A stretch of 45,342 bases of DNA from Gordonia sp. OPL2 (lineage in GTDB: Bacteria; Actinomycetota; Actinomycetes; Mycobacteriales; Mycobacteriaceae), in assembly GCF_003797825.1 (NCBI RefSeq), contig NZ_RKME01000038.1, forward strand, positions 1 through 45,342. The letters are read 5' to 3'. Both the position numbers and the translations under genes were made by a program. The notes under the pieces were generated by a model that worked only from the letters and a program-made list of their open reading frames with translations, made no database searches and was not told the origin of the DNA. Of this stretch, positions 8,761 through 18,210 are shown in pieces. Position 1 is the stretch's first letter; the number at the start of each line of letters is the position of its first letter.

Positions 8761-8795
8761 CGGGCCGCGGCGACAATGATTGTCGCCGCGGCCCG
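8761..8795. terminator. Strong bidirectional hairpin terminator after lon
   Basis: Perfect 17-bp arms at 8761-8777 and 8779-8795 begin CGGGCCGCGGCG and enclose a single central base. The hairpin lies between lon and the convergent TetR gene. No T-run follows, as is common for actinobacterial terminators. Confidence 0.75.
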
Positions 8796-8826
8796 ATGCG
8801 TTGTTCGGGGTGCGGTGTGCGGGCCG

Positions 8827-9468
8827 TCAGAAGTGCGACGGACGCGAGAAGCCGGCCTGATCCGACCACTGCGACGACTCGCTACCGATCGTGCAGATGT
8901 GCGACATCGCCATGTACACCATGGGACGGGTCACCGTGTCGAGCCTGCCGAGGACGAGTTGCTGGATGAGGCCGTCCATCAGTGCGACGACCAGGTTCGC
9001 CGCGTCCTCGGGACGTTCCGGCCGGAAGGCGGCACCGACGGCGACCGAGAGCTGTACGAGCTCGTTGCGGTGCTCGTTGATCATGTCCGCGAGTTCGGGA
9101 TAGAACTGCGCTTCGACGAGCAGCGCGTGCCGTGCCGTCACGACGTTGCGGCCCTGATGGCGCGACGTCTCCACGAAGACGGTTCCGCACTCGACGACCT
9201 CGTCGGGGGAGTGAGGACCCGGAGCCATGAGCGGTCCGAACGCCTCCATCGCGATGTTGCGCAACTGTGCGTGGACGGTCTCGAGGGCGAGCGCGAGAAG
9301 GCGGCTGCGCGTCGAGGCGTAATAGTTGACCGATCCCGGTGCGAACCCGGCGGTCTCGTCGACGGTCCGGTGGGTGAGGGCGCGGATGCCCTGGGTCGCG
9401 ATGATCTCCACCGCTGCCTCACCGAACTTGCTCCGACGCTCACCCCGACGCTGCTTGGGGAGATCCAT
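8827..9468 (-). CDS. TetR-family transcriptional regulator
   Basis: A 213-residue one-component regulator has an N-terminal helix-turn-helix (residues about 10-55; IATQGIRALTHRTVDETAGFAPGSVNYYASTR) and a helical ligand-binding C-terminal domain. The start ATG 9468 has a good site (GAGAGGAG) upstream; the longer frame to 9492 has none. It stands alone between lon and dnaK, convergent with lon. Its target is unknown: there is no divergent partner gene, only the 420-bp dnaK leader region. The ligand cannot be guessed from sequence. Confidence 0.88.
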   Translation of the reverse strand: MDLPKQRRGERRSKFGEAAVEIIATQGIRALTHRTVDETAGFAPGSVNYYASTRSRLLALALETVHAQLRNIAMEAFGPLMAPGPHSPDEVVECGTVFVETSRHQGRNVVTARHALLVEAQFYPELADMINEHRNELVQLSVAVGAAFRPERPEDAANLVVALMDGLIQQLVLGRLDTVTRPMVYMAMSHICTIGSESSQWSDQAGFSRPSHF

Positions 9469-9696
9469 GGCGCTCCTCTCTACCTGTTGCACTTCGCCCG
9501 GCCCCGACTATCCGTTACTGGGTGCGCGGTAGACGCCCGCCTACTTGAGCGTCCCTCATGTTACGAGCGTTCGCCCGGCCACGGCAGGTCTCTGCGACCG
9601 CTGTCACGTTCGTCATGCAGTGTGACCGTCACCACGATCATGGACGATTGTCCAGAAAAATATGTGCGGGCGGGAACATTTGCCGAACATCCCCCG

Positions 9697-9767
9697 TTGA
9701 CCCCAATGAGAAACTTGAGTCTGATCGGCTCAACCCGGTTGACTCCGGCGACATGTTTGATTAGAAC
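9697..9767 (+). promoter_or_regulatory. dnaK promoter region with HAIR (HspR operator)
   Basis: CTTGAGT (9714-9720), a 7-bp spacer and GCTCAAC (9728-9734) match the HAIR consensus closely. Two sigma70-like promoters can be drawn. One is TTGACC (9697-9702), 17 bp, TCTGAT (9720-9725), which the operator would cover. The other is TTGACT (9739-9744), 17 bp, TAGAAC (9762-9767), just downstream of the operator. About 120 bp of leader precede the dnaK start. Operator identity is well supported; promoter choice is inference. Confidence 0.75.
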
Positions 9768-9890
9768 ATGAGTCGGATGCACTGAAGTTCGGGCCCTACC
9801 AGGTTTCGACGAACATCCAGGCTCGCGCAGAACGTGGCGCGGGCCCGGCCACGCACTTGGGTGCAGACCCATGAACTAGGAGGAACACAC

Positions 9891-11746
<1,856 letters not shown>

Positions 11747-11750
<4 letters not shown>

Positions 11751-12340
11751 CCGCTGGTGGGCCGGAAGGCGCACACGCCGACGAGCCGGTGACGGTGACC
11801 GATCGTCGTCGTATCGACCCGGAAACGGGTGAGGTACGCGACGATCCGGCCGCCGGCCCGGGTCCGGCGGAAGCCGAACCGGTCGTCGACGACGTACCTG
11901 CCGCAGGTTCCGTCGACCCCGAGGTCGCGGAACTGACCGCGGCCCTGCAACGCGAGCGTGCGCAGTTCGCCAACTTCAAACGGCGTGCCGCCGAGGAGAA
12001 GCAGGGCTCGGTCGCCTACGGCAAGCAACTGCTGATCGACAAGCTGCTGCCCGTGCTCGACGATCTCGACCGTGCCCGTGAGCACGGCGACCTCGAGAGC
12101 GGTCCGCTGCGTGGCGTTGCCGACAAGTTGGCGGCCGCGCTCAGCAGTGAGGGACTCGCCAAGTTCGGCGAGTCGGGCGACGCGTTCGACCCGGAGCTCC
12201 ACGAAGCCGTCCAGCACGACGGCGACGGGGCGACTCCGGTGATCGGCGCGGTGTACCGGGCCGGCTATCGGCTCGGCGAGAGGGTGATCCGCACCGCGAT
12301 GGTGACCGTCACCGACCCGGCCGAAACTGGTGCACAATAA
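11747..12340 (+). CDS. grpE: Nucleotide exchange factor GrpE
   Basis: GrpE releases ADP from DnaK. The GTG start at 11747 overlaps the dnaK stop (GTGA), giving translational coupling. The 197-residue protein has an acidic disordered N-terminus (1-60), a long coiled-coil helix (about 62-110; LQRERAQFANFKRRAAEEK) and the C-terminal beta domain with the family pattern VIGAVYRAGYRLGERVIRTAMV. It is followed by a 215-bp gap before dnaJ that holds a repeat hairpin, which may reduce readthrough to the downstream genes. Confidence 0.97.
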
Positions 12341-12349
12341 GCCAACTCC

Positions 12350-12512
12350 CATCGGTCCCTGAGGAGCGAGGAGCGCTAGCGACGAGCGTCACGAAGGGCC
12401 GCCCCTTCGTGACGCTCGCAGGCTCGCTCCTCAGGGGGCGGGTGAGGCCGGCAGGCTCGCTCCTCAGGGAACGGGTGAGGCTGGCAGGCTCGCTCCTCAG
12501 GGAGCGGAGAAC
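12350..12512. repeat. Dispersed repeat family B with strong hairpin between grpE and dnaJ
   Basis: The unit CTCGCTCCTCAGGG with flanking GGCAGG occurs three times (about 12422-12510), with an inverted copy CCCTGAGGAGCGAG at about 12357-12370. Inside lies a perfect hairpin with 16-bp arms at 12383-12398 and 12403-12418 and a 4-nt loop. The outer inverted copies can extend this into a longer stem. The same unit recurs at 22410-22560 and 29276-29467. In an operon gap it may act as a partial terminator or RNA stabiliser. Confidence 0.8.
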
Positions 12513-12555
12513 AACTACATCCAGACAACTGATACATCGAAGGAGGTGACGTCTG

Positions 12556-13764
12556 GTGGCTCCACAACGGGAGTGGTTGGAACAAGACTTCTACAAGGAC
12601 CTGGGCGTTGCTTCTGACGCTTCGGCTGAAGAGATCAAGAAGGCCTATCGCAAGCTCGCTCGCGAGCTGCACCCGGACGCGAATCCGGGCGATGCGGCGG
12701 CCGAGGAGCGCTTCAAGCGGGTGTCCGAAGCCCACAGCGTGCTGGCCGATCCCGAGAAGCGCAAAGAGTACGACGAGACCCGCGCGATGTTCGCCGGTGG
12801 GCGATTCCGCGGCGGGGGCAACGGATTTCCCGGGGGATTCCCCGGCGGTGGGGGAACGACCTATACAACGACCGGCGGTGGCGATTTCGACCTCGGCGAC
12901 CTGTTCGGCAACGCCGGCGGCAGCGCCGGATCGGCGGGCGGCGGAGGTTTCGGCGACCTGTTCGAGGGGCTGTTCAACCGGGGCGGCCAGCGGTCGTCGA
13001 CGGCCACCCGGCCCAAGCGCGGCAACGACCTCGAGACCGAGACCACACTCAGCTTCAAGGATGCGGCGCAGGGCACCACGGTTCCGCTGCGGGTGACGAG
13101 CCCGTCGCCGTGCACCACATGTCACGGCAGCGGTGCCAAGCCCGGCACGAGTCCGCGGGTCTGCCCGAACTGCAACGGTTCCGGATTCGTCAGTCGCAAC
13201 CAGGGCGCCTTCGGCTTCAGCGAGCCGTGCCAGGACTGCCAGGGCACCGGATCGCGGATCGACGATCCGTGCACCGACTGCGACGGCAGCGGCGTCAAGG
13301 TCCGGGCCCGCACCATCAACGTCCGCATCCCGGCGGGCGTCGAGGACGGGCAGCGCATCCGGCTGGCCGGTCAGGGTGAGGCGGGACGTCGGGGAGCGCC
13401 GTCCGGCGATCTCTATGTCGTCGTCCACGTGACCGCCGACAAGGTGTTCACACGTAGCGGCAACGACCTCAAAGTGCAGCTGCCGGTGAGCATCTCCGAG
13501 CTGGTGCTCGGGGCGACGGTCTCCGTGCCCACGCTCGACGGCAGCGTCGGCGTCAAGATCCCGGCGAACACCACCGACGGCCGGACCCTTCGGGTCCGCG
13601 GACGTGGTGTGCCCAAGCGATCCGGTGGTGCGGGTGATCTGCTGGTCACCGTCAAGGTGGCCGTCCCGCCGACACTCGACGACGCCGCGGTCGAGGCCAT
13701 GCGCCGGTACGCCGAGGCAGAGAAGGCGAGCGGTTTCGATCCTCGCGCCGGGTGGGGGCGGTGA
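12556..13764 (+). CDS. dnaJ: DnaJ (Hsp40) co-chaperone
   Basis: DnaJ stimulates DnaK ATPase activity and delivers clients. The start is GTG 12556 with a near-perfect ribosome-binding site (AAGGAGGTGA). The 402-residue protein has a J domain (about 8-75) with the HPD motif in LHPDANPGD, a long Gly/Phe-rich linker (about 80-145), four zinc-binding CxxCxGxG repeats (CTTCHGSG, CPNCNGSG, CQDCQGTG, CTDCDGSG; about 190-260), and C-terminal client-binding domains. All motifs are intact. It shares a TGATG-type junction with hspR, as DnaJ1 does in other actinobacteria. Confidence 0.98.
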   Translation: MAPQREWLEQDFYKDLGVASDASAEEIKKAYRKLARELHPDANPGDAAAEERFKRVSEAHSVLADPEKRKEYDETRAMFAGGRFRGGGNGFPGGFPGGGGTTYTTTGGGDFDLGDLFGNAGGSAGSAGGGGFGDLFEGLFNRGGQRSSTATRPKRGNDLETETTLSFKDAAQGTTVPLRVTSPSPCTTCHGSGAKPGTSPRVCPNCNGSGFVSRNQGAFGFSEPCQDCQGTGSRIDDPCTDCDGSGVKVRARTINVRIPAGVEDGQRIRLAGQGEAGRRGAPSGDLYVVVHVTADKVFTRSGNDLKVQLPVSISELVLGATVSVPTLDGSVGVKIPANTTDGRTLRVRGRGVPKRSGGAGDLLVTVKVAVPPTLDDAAVEAMRRYAEAEKASGFDPRAGWGR

Positions 13765-14162
13765 TGATGGCCGCCAACTACGAGAAGGACTCGGCCGCGA
13801 CCTTCATGATCTCGGTCGCCGCCGAACTCGCCGGCATGCACGCCCAGACCCTGCGGACCTACGACCGGTTGGGTCTGGTGACGCCGCAGCGCACGAGTGG
13901 CGGCGGGCGCCGCTACTCGTCGCGTGACGTCGAACTGCTCCGCGAGATCCAACGGCTCTCCCAGGAGGAGGGCGTCAACCTGGCCGGGATCAAGCGGATC
14001 ATCGACCTCAGCAACCAGGTCGACGCACTGCAGCAGCGCGTCCGTGAACTGCAGGCCGACGTCGAGAACGCCGCCGCGCGGCGCGGGGGCGAGCTCGTCC
14101 CGGTGCCACGGACCAGCGCCCTGGTCGTGTGGCAGCCGCGCCGCAAGCGCAACGCCGACTGA
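13764..14162 (+). CDS. hspR: HspR heat-shock repressor (MerR family)
   Basis: HspR represses the dnaK operon, clpB and lon by binding HAIR sites. The protein is about 132 residues, starting MMAANYEKDSA at ATG 13764, which overlaps the dnaJ stop. GTG 13761 or 13752 are alternatives. The MerR-type winged helix-turn-helix spans about 16-80 (ISVAAELAGMHAQTLRTYDRLGLVTPQRTSGGGRRYS), followed by a coiled coil (NQVDALQQRVRELQADVENA) and a basic C-terminus. Two candidate operators are in this same window, before lon and dnaK, so HspR probably autoregulates through the operon promoter. Confidence 0.95.
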   Translation: MMAANYEKDSAATFMISVAAELAGMHAQTLRTYDRLGLVTPQRTSGGGRRYSSRDVELLREIQRLSQEEGVNLAGIKRIIDLSNQVDALQQRVRELQADVENAAARRGGELVPVPRTSALVVWQPRRKRNAD

Positions 14163-14328
14163 TCGCTCGTCCCGGGCACCCGCTACCCTGACTCGGGACA
14201 AAACCCGACCGCCGGCGCGTGACAGGCGGGCCGGGACGCCCGGAGACCGAACGGCCCCAACCCGGCGAGACTCCCGGGCGAGCACAGCCGGGTGTGCACA
14301 GCCGGGGACAGGGCAGACGGGACAGGAC

Positions 14329-15438
14329 ATGGCCGACACGACGAGCGACCGCACGGCGGCTGGTGGCTCTCCGACGGCCGGTTCGATCCTCGGGATCTCG
14401 GTCGTCGAGGACCAGGTCTCCTCGGTCGTCCGAAGCGCCGACGGTGACATCGTCGCCAGCAACCTCGTCGACCTGCCCGACCCATCCGCGCAGAGCGCCG
14501 AGTCGGCCATCCACGAGCTCGTCGATTCCGTGCCCTATGAGATCGACCGGATCGGCATCGCCTGCGCCCGGCCGGCCACCCAGAGCTACCTGCAGACGGC
14601 GATGTCACCGGGCACGTCGCGGCCCGGCTGGTACGACAAGGTCGTCGTGACCGATCTGCCCGCCGCGCTCGCCGAGGTCGCCCGCTCCGTCCCGACCAAC
14701 AAGGGCATCATCGCCGTCATCGATCTCGATCGCTCGGCGGTCCCGTCACCCGGCTCATCGGTGGTGACGCTCGACTCGGCGACCGGCGAGATCCTCGGCA
14801 CCGCCGAGTTCGCCTATGGATCCCCCGGGCCGGTCACCGACCCCGCGCACGCGAGTGCGGTTGCCGATGCGGTCATCGCCGCGCCCGGCGGATCCTCGGT
14901 CACCTCCGTGATCTGCACCGGACCCGGCGCCGAGGTGCCCGGCGCGGTGGCCGCACTCGGATATGCGCTGGCACGACCCGTGACGGTCGTCGACCAGCCG
15001 GCATTGGCTGCGGCGGTCGGCGCCGCGACGATCGCGTCGCGTCCCGGCGGTGTGCACCGCGGGGCGTCGTCGAGCCGCCGTTGGTGGATGATCGGCGCTG
15101 CCATGGTCGGTGCGCTGGTGCTCGGGGCGATCGCCGCGTCGGCCGTCTTCGCCGGCGTCGACGCCGCCGAGGAGCGCTCGGCCCCCACCTCGACGGTCAC
15201 CCAGACCCCGCCCGCCGTCACCGTCACCAAGACAGCCGAGCCGGTCACCGAGACCCGCACCGACGTCGACACCACGACCGTGACCCGACCCCGCCAGACG
15301 GTCACCCGGACGACGACGGAGACACAGACCGAAACCGAGACGGCGACCGATGGTTCCACGGTGACGGTCACCGAGACCCAGACGTCGACGGTGACAGCGC
15401 TGCCCGACGGCGGCCCGGGCGGCGGCGGACAGCAATAG
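14329..15438 (+). CDS. Membrane-anchored protein with a degenerate Hsp70/actin-like N-domain and Thr-rich tail
   Basis: The 369-residue protein starts at ATG 14329 with GACAGGAC upstream. Residues about 18-245 read like a worn ASKHA (Hsp70/actin) fold: ILGISVVEDQVSSVV resembles the first phosphate loop, GIIAVIDLDRS the second, and RPVTVVDQPALAAAVGAA the terminal helix seen in DnaK as DEVVAVGAALQAG. Catalytic residues are not conserved. One transmembrane helix follows (about 255-280; MIGAAMVGALVLGAIAASAVF). The rest is a Thr/Val/Glu-rich low-complexity tail (TVTQT, TVTETQT) and a Gly tail, predicted outside the membrane. It lies 166 bp after hspR. Similar mycobacterial proteins are uncharacterised. 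The fold assignment is inference. Confidence 0.7.
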   Translation: MADTTSDRTAAGGSPTAGSILGISVVEDQVSSVVRSADGDIVASNLVDLPDPSAQSAESAIHELVDSVPYEIDRIGIACARPATQSYLQTAMSPGTSRPGWYDKVVVTDLPAALAEVARSVPTNKGIIAVIDLDRSAVPSPGSSVVTLDSATGEILGTAEFAYGSPGPVTDPAHASAVADAVIAAPGGSSVTSVICTGPGAEVPGAVAALGYALARPVTVVDQPALAAAVGAATIASRPGGVHRGASSSRRWWMIGAAMVGALVLGAIAASAVFAGVDAAEERSAPTSTVTQTPPAVTVTKTAEPVTETRTDVDTTTVTRPRQTVTRTTTETQTETETATDGSTVTVTETQTSTVTALPDGGPGGGGQQ

Positions 15439-15471
15439 GTCGACGACCGGCGGCGCCGGACGGTTCGACGC

Positions 15472-16620
15472 TCAGACCGGATCGTGCTGGATGCGGCTCG
15501 CGCGCACCCCGGAGATGATGAGCCGCCGACGGGTCGCCTCGATCATGGCCGCCGACCCCGCCAGCAACACCTGATGCTCGTTCCACGGCCCGGCCGCACT
15601 GACCGCGTCGGCCAGGGTGCCGATGTGATGGGAGATCCCGAGCGACTCGGGTGTCGCCATCGACGTGATCCACCACGGGTCGGACGTCTCCTCGGACACC
15701 GCGGTGATCGTCAACCACGGATTGGTCGTCGCGATCCGTCGCAGGACCGCCAGATCGTAGAGCTCGCCGGGATACCGGGCGCCGTAGAAGATGTGGGTCG
15801 GCGGCGAGTCAGCGCGTTTGGACATCTCGATGAGCAATGCGCGCAACGGGGCGAGCCCCGTCCCGCCGGCCAGCATCAGCACCGGCGACGACCGTTCGAC
15901 GTGCAGCGTTCCGTGGCCCTGCGCGAAGAACCACACGTCGCCGACCCGCGTCTCGCCGACGATCGCCGAACTCACGGTCCCGCCCTGCACCGCCCGCACG
16001 TGGAACTCGAGTTCCCCGGCCGGGTTCGGCGGGATCGCCGGGGACAGGTCACGCCAGGTCTTGGGTCGCTGGGGGATCTGCACCTCGAGATACTGGCCCG
16101 GCTCGAACCGCAACGGCGATGTGGCGAGCAGGCGCACGACGGCGAGGTCGCGGGTGATGCGGAACTTCTCCACCACCTCCGCCGACCACAGGGCCGGGTG
16201 CGGGGCCGTCTCCGCGGCGCCCCGCATGACACCGGTGGTCAGCATCATCGCCTGGGTCACCGTCTGCGCCGCCTCGTCGTCCCAATAATCACCGAGCAGG
16301 TTCGCGAATTCGGAGATCAGCGCCTGGTACATGATGCCGTAGTGCGCGGGAAGGACGCCGAACTTGCGATGATCGCGACCGAGTTGCGCGAGGAACTCGA
16401 TCAGTTCGGCATGCCCGGTGTCGCTCGGGATGACGTCGAGAACATGATCGATGACCCGATAGAAGGCGTCTCGCTGGCCCGCCATGACCGCCGGGAACAG
16501 TTCGCGCAGATCGGGATCGATCGAGAACATCCGGGTGTAGACGTTCGCGGCGAAACGGTCGGGATCGCGGTTGATGAGGTCGCGGAGATGATGCAACGTA
16601 TGTCGTGAGTGACTCGGCAC
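15472..16620 (-). CDS. Flavohaemoglobin-like oxidoreductase
   Basis: The protein joins a globin, an FAD domain and an NAD(P) domain. Classical members detoxify nitric oxide. In this 382-residue protein the globin (1-140) has Tyr28 at the distal position (VYTRMF), proximal His84 (RDHRKFG) and Tyr94 (PAHYG). The FAD domain (about 150-250) has GQYLEV, but the usual RxYS flavin motif reads RDLS (190-193). The NAD domain has LAGGTGLAPL. The C-terminus ends RIQHDPV rather than the usual aromatic FGP-type tail. These changes resemble the mycobacterial type II group, whose physiological substrate differs from NO. The start is GTG 16620 with AGGTG upstream. It converges on the preceding gene with a 33-bp gap. 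Confidence 0.85.
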   Translation of the reverse strand: MPSHSRHTLHHLRDLINRDPDRFAANVYTRMFSIDPDLRELFPAVMAGQRDAFYRVIDHVLDVIPSDTGHAELIEFLAQLGRDHRKFGVLPAHYGIMYQALISEFANLLGDYWDDEAAQTVTQAMMLTTGVMRGAAETAPHPALWSAEVVEKFRITRDLAVVRLLATSPLRFEPGQYLEVQIPQRPKTWRDLSPAIPPNPAGELEFHVRAVQGGTVSSAIVGETRVGDVWFFAQGHGTLHVERSSPVLMLAGGTGLAPLRALLIEMSKRADSPPTHIFYGARYPGELYDLAVLRRIATTNPWLTITAVSEETSDPWWITSMATPESLGISHHIGTLADAVSAAGPWNEHQVLLAGSAAMIEATRRRLIISGVRASRIQHDPV

Positions 16621-16753
16621 GACCCGGACACCTCCCCTCGTCGTCGGACACGGATTCCCCGCCCAAGGGTAATCAGACTAGCGGTGGATCGACGACGACT
16701 TACGATCGATCATTCGATGTCGGATTCGCGGGCACTGTGGCAGGGTCGAGTAC

Positions 16754-17878
16754 GTGAGCACGCTCGATGGTGTGATTACGGGCATTGTCGATGCCCATCT
16801 GCACCAGTGGAATCCGCGGAGCACACCGTGGGCGGCGAATCGCCTGTCCAAGCTTTATCGTTTCGTGCCCGCATTCGGTGACCGGGTGTTCTCGATGGCC
16901 GTGTCGCAGGCCGACCGCGAGTACGTCCTCACCCCCAGCACGGTCGCCCGTGTCTACGAACCGATGCAGTATCTCGGCGATGCGTCGGCGGTCACCACGA
17001 TCGCCGGCGTCCCGATCGACACCGTCGTGCACATGGAGTCGCACTGGCGCAGTGACGAGACAGCTGGTCGAGCGGAATCGCCGGCCGGGCGCTCGGCCGT
17101 CGAGGAGACCCGCTACGTGATGGGTCTGCCGTTCGGCGTCGGCCAGTCGCCGCGGCTCGGTGCGATCGTCGCGCATGCCGACCCGCGCTCGGAGCGATTC
17201 GGCGAACTCCTCGACGAGCACAGCGTACTGACCGACCGGCTGCGGGGCATCCGGTGGATCACCACCCGCCATCCCGACCCGAAGATCCGCAACGGCGCCG
17301 ACGTCGACGGCATCCTCGCCTCGACGGCCTTCCTGAAGGGGTTCGCCGAGGTCGCCGAGCGGGGCCTCGTCTTCGACGCCTTCGTGTACTCGCATCAGCT
17401 CTACGACGTGGTGACCCTGGCCCGGGAGTATCCGGAGGTGACGATCGTCGTCGACCACATGGGTGCACCGGTGGGAGTGTTCGGTCCGGTGGGTGCCCGT
17501 ACGGGTGCGACCGCAGGGGCCCGCGCGGACATCCTGCGACTCTGGCGCGAACGGATGGTGACCCTCGCCGCGTGCCCGAACGTGATGGTGAAGATGTCCG
17601 GTCTCGGGCTGCCCGTGCTCGGCTACGGACGAGAGCGGTGGGGCAACATCGGCAGTCGGGGCACACTCGCCGAGATGGTCGGCCCGCTCGTCGAGCATGT
17701 GGTTGGACATTTCGGCGCCGACCGCGTCATGTTCGGTTCCAACTTCCCCATCGACAAACCCAACGCTGCGCTCGACATGATCATCGGCGCACTCGTCGAC
17801 CTCCTCGCCCCGCGCGGTGACTACGTCCTGGCGAGGGCGTTCCGCGACAACGCGATGCGGGTGTACGGGATCGAGTGA
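16754..17878 (+). CDS. Amidohydrolase-2 family metal-dependent hydrolase
   Basis: A 374-residue TIM-barrel hydrolase of the group that includes lactonases and decarboxylases. The N-terminal metal motif is GIVDAHLHQWNP (residues about 10-21). A central VVDHMGAP supplies a further metal or catalytic His, and the C-terminal FGSNFPIDKP supplies the conserved Asp. The start is GTG 16754. It is transcribed divergently from the flavohaemoglobin with 133 bp between them. No pathway partner is adjacent, so the substrate is unknown. Downstream lies a repeat array. Confidence 0.82.
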   Translation: MSTLDGVITGIVDAHLHQWNPRSTPWAANRLSKLYRFVPAFGDRVFSMAVSQADREYVLTPSTVARVYEPMQYLGDASAVTTIAGVPIDTVVHMESHWRSDETAGRAESPAGRSAVEETRYVMGLPFGVGQSPRLGAIVAHADPRSERFGELLDEHSVLTDRLRGIRWITTRHPDPKIRNGADVDGILASTAFLKGFAEVAERGLVFDAFVYSHQLYDVVTLAREYPEVTIVVDHMGAPVGVFGPVGARTGATAGARADILRLWRERMVTLAACPNVMVKMSGLGLPVLGYGRERWGNIGSRGTLAEMVGPLVEHVVGHFGADRVMFGSNFPIDKPNAALDMIIGALVDLLAPRGDYVLARAFRDNAMRVYGIE

Positions 17879-17891
17879 GGTCTCGTGGGTC

Positions 17892-18196
17892 GTGGTTTCG
17901 ATACGCGTCCGGCGCTCCTTCTGCTGGTCGAGTAGCCGTGCGAGCGTAGCGAGCCCGGCATATCGAGACCACGGGTGGCACGCGCATGTGTTTGTCTGTG
18001 GGGTGTGGTTTCGATACCCGTCGGACTCGCTGCGCTCGTGCGTCGCTACTCAACCATCGGTGGAAGCCCCTGTGAGCGTAGCGAGCCCGGCGTTTGTTGT
18101 GGTGGTCGAGTAGCCGAGCGAGCGTAGCGAGCCCGGCGTCTGTTCTGCTGGTCGAGTAGCCGTGCGAGCGTAGCGAGCCCGGCGTATCGAGACCAC
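17892..18196. repeat. Dispersed repeat family A array
   Basis: Two nearly identical 47-bp units lie at 17926-17972 and 18150-18196, starting GGTCGAGTAGCC and ending ATCGAGACCAC. Partial copies lie at about 18072-18092 and 18104-18138. Inverted GTGGTTTCGATAC segments at 17892-17904 and 18005-18017 can pair with the unit ends, giving long stems. A further copy is at 31260-31310. The array fills the gap between two convergent genes and may terminate both. Confidence 0.85.
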
Positions 18197-18210
18197 CCGC
18201 CCTCTTGCCG

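Noticed and set aside
8776..9771. 331-codon plus-strand frame between lon and dnaK
   Set aside because: It runs through the terminator hairpin and opposite the TetR gene, which has a proper helix-turn-helix and start site.
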